Both the position numbers and the translations under genes were made by a program. From Isotricha intestinalis (taxonomy: Eukaryota; Ciliophora; Litostomatea; Vestibuliferida; Isotrichidae): a stretch of DNA of 17,979 nucleotides. Below are positions 16,878-17,979 of the stretch, in pieces. Location: contig JAJJLU010004130.1 in NCBI GenBank assembly GCA_023807065.1, positions 1 to 17,979 on the forward strand, given 5' to 3'. The notes beneath the pieces were generated by a model, which was not told the origin of the DNA, did no database searches, and worked only from the letters and a program-made list of their open reading frames with translations. Position 1 is the first letter of the stretch; the number at the start of each line of letters is the position of its first letter.

Positions 16878-17979
16878 ATGAAGAGAATTTATATTACTTT
16901 ATCAATATTTTGTTCAAAATATAATGAAAAAGAAGAAGAATTAAGTTTTTATTATAATTATAATTCAACTTCAACTTTTGAAGATTTATTTGATTATTTA
17001 ATATCATTTTGTGAAAGTAAAATTTGTCCATGTTTTAATTTCTATTATAATGAATTCAAAATTAATATGAATGACAAAATTACTATTCTTAAAAATCATA
17101 TAAAAGGAGAATTAATAGATTCAAACAAAATATTTCTTTCACTTAGATATAGTAAATGTAATTGTAGCGAATCATTTAAATATTTCCCAGAATCAAAAAT
17201 AAGAATTTTAAAACTTTTTGAAGAAACTCAAAAAAAATTAGTTGAAATAAATAATAACAATAAAAAATTATCAAATGAAATACAACAATTAAAAATTGAA
17301 AAAGAGAGTAGTGTTCTTCTTTTTAAAAAACAAAGTATTGAAAAAAAAATTAAAGAACTTGAAAAATTAGACGAAGATTTGAAAGAAAAAGATATAATTA
17401 ATAAATTAAAAATTAAGGAAGTTCAAAAAGAATTAGAAGATAATTATAAAATCATTGAAAATTTAGAAAAAGATATAAATCAAATTAAAGTAAACAAAGA
17501 ACACAATAAAGAAAAAAATAGCAAAGAAAAGAATAAAATAATTTTTGAAGATTTTTATGATGTAATAATTGATATTCAATCAGTGAAAGATATAAATAAA
17601 GGATGGCAAATAAAAATGAATGAAAGAGGGAAAAAAAATTATGAATTATATAAAAATAAAGAAATATTAAAAATAGGAGTAATAGGAAATGCAAATAAAG
17701 GAAAATCTTATCTTTTATCAAGAATATCAAAAATAGATTTACCTTCAGGAACTAGTATAAGAACAGAAGGATTAAGTATTAAATATCCTGAATTAGAAAG
17801 ATTTAAACATAGAAAAATAGCATTATTAGATTCTGCAGGTTTAGAAACTCCTGTTTTAAGAGAAAAAGAAGAAAGTGAAGAAATATCTAAAGAATTATTT
17901 AGAGAAAAATCAAGAGAAAAATTAATTACTGAATTATTTTTACAAAATTATATTATTCATAATAGTGATATTCTTATTT
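16878..17979 (+). CDS. N-terminal part of a coiled-coil GTPase (3' partial)
   Basis: Open for 367 codons from the ATG at 16878 to the window edge with no stop. Three parts are visible. Residues 1-115 form a folded-looking domain with clustered Cys (CESKICPCF at about 50-58 and KCNC near 100); no family is recognised. Residues 118-240 are a strong coiled coil. From about 262 a GTPase domain begins: P-loop GNANKGKS at 270-277 (GxxxxGKS), a switch-I-like segment with several Thr (SGTSIRTEGLS, about 290-300), and the G3 motif DSAGLETP at 318-325 (DxxG). The last residues, YIIHNSDILI, look like the strand before the G4 motif, which lies outside the window. The pattern 'IGVIGNxxKGKS...LLDSAGLETP' suits a large ciliate/protist GTPase family distantly like GBP/dynamin-type proteins; that placement is from memory. 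Membrane or cytoskeletal remodelling is possible but not shown. Confidence 0.85.
   Translation, partial: MKRIYITLSIFCSKYNEKEEELSFYYNYNSTSTFEDLFDYLISFCESKICPCFNFYYNEFKINMNDKITILKNHIKGELIDSNKIFLSLRYSKCNCSESFKYFPESKIRILKLFEETQKKLVEINNNNKKLSNEIQQLKIEKESSVLLFKKQSIEKKIKELEKLDEDLKEKDIINKLKIKEVQKELEDNYKIIENLEKDINQIKVNKEHNKEKNSKEKNKIIFEDFYDVIIDIQSVKDINKGWQIKMNERGKKNYELYKNKEILKIGVIGNANKGKSYLLSRISKIDLPSGTSIRTEGLSIKYPELERFKHRKIALLDSAGLETPVLREKEESEEISKELFREKSREKLITELFLQNYIIHNSDILI

Overview
The window is about 18 kb of very A+T-rich eukaryotic nuclear DNA from a protist. The genes are compact, alternate in strand, carry asparagine- and lysine-rich inserts, and are separated by AT-rich spacers. The long reading frames run 300-1305 codons with no in-frame TAA, TAG or TGA. 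They end in TAA or TGA, so the standard genetic code is in use, not the TAA/TAG=Gln code of Tetrahymena and Paramecium. The gene content (a myristoylated calcium-dependent protein kinase with four EF-hands, and an EF-hand/WD40 protein of the ciliary WDR49/WDR64 type) points to a ciliated protist. An alveolate fits best, perhaps a ciliate with the standard code. This assignment is inference.

Layout: 1-171 is the 3' end of an Asn-rich gene. 826-2997 encodes a Sec23/24-type zinc finger plus von Willebrand A (VWA) protein. 2998-4291 is a spacer that may hold decayed gene sequence. 4292-5185 is RRS1, a 60S ribosome assembly factor. On the minus strand, 5517-6443 encodes a protein with two RanBP2-type zinc fingers and 6626-8110 a coiled-coil protein. 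8857-10425 (+) is the CDPK. 10571-10723 (-) is a coding-like fragment without a start. 10932-14849 (+) is the large EF-hand/WD40 protein. 15167-16145 (-) is a kelch-repeat protein whose first exon I recover by splicing out a 55-nt intron. 16878 to the window end (+) is the N-terminal part of a coiled-coil GTPase cut by the window edge.

No operon logic is visible. Each gene has its own spacer, usually with an A-rich leader just before the ATG. Themes are calcium signalling (CDPK, EF-hand/WD40), membrane attachment by N-terminal acylation (CDPK, kelch protein), RNA/ribosome biology (RRS1, RanBP2 fingers) and cilia/cytoskeleton. I found no tRNA, rRNA, CRISPR array, intact mobile element or telomere. 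The points most worth checking are the hidden intron and new N-terminus of the kelch gene, the truncated GTPase, the VWA protein with a large insert next to its metal site, and the two possible gene relics.
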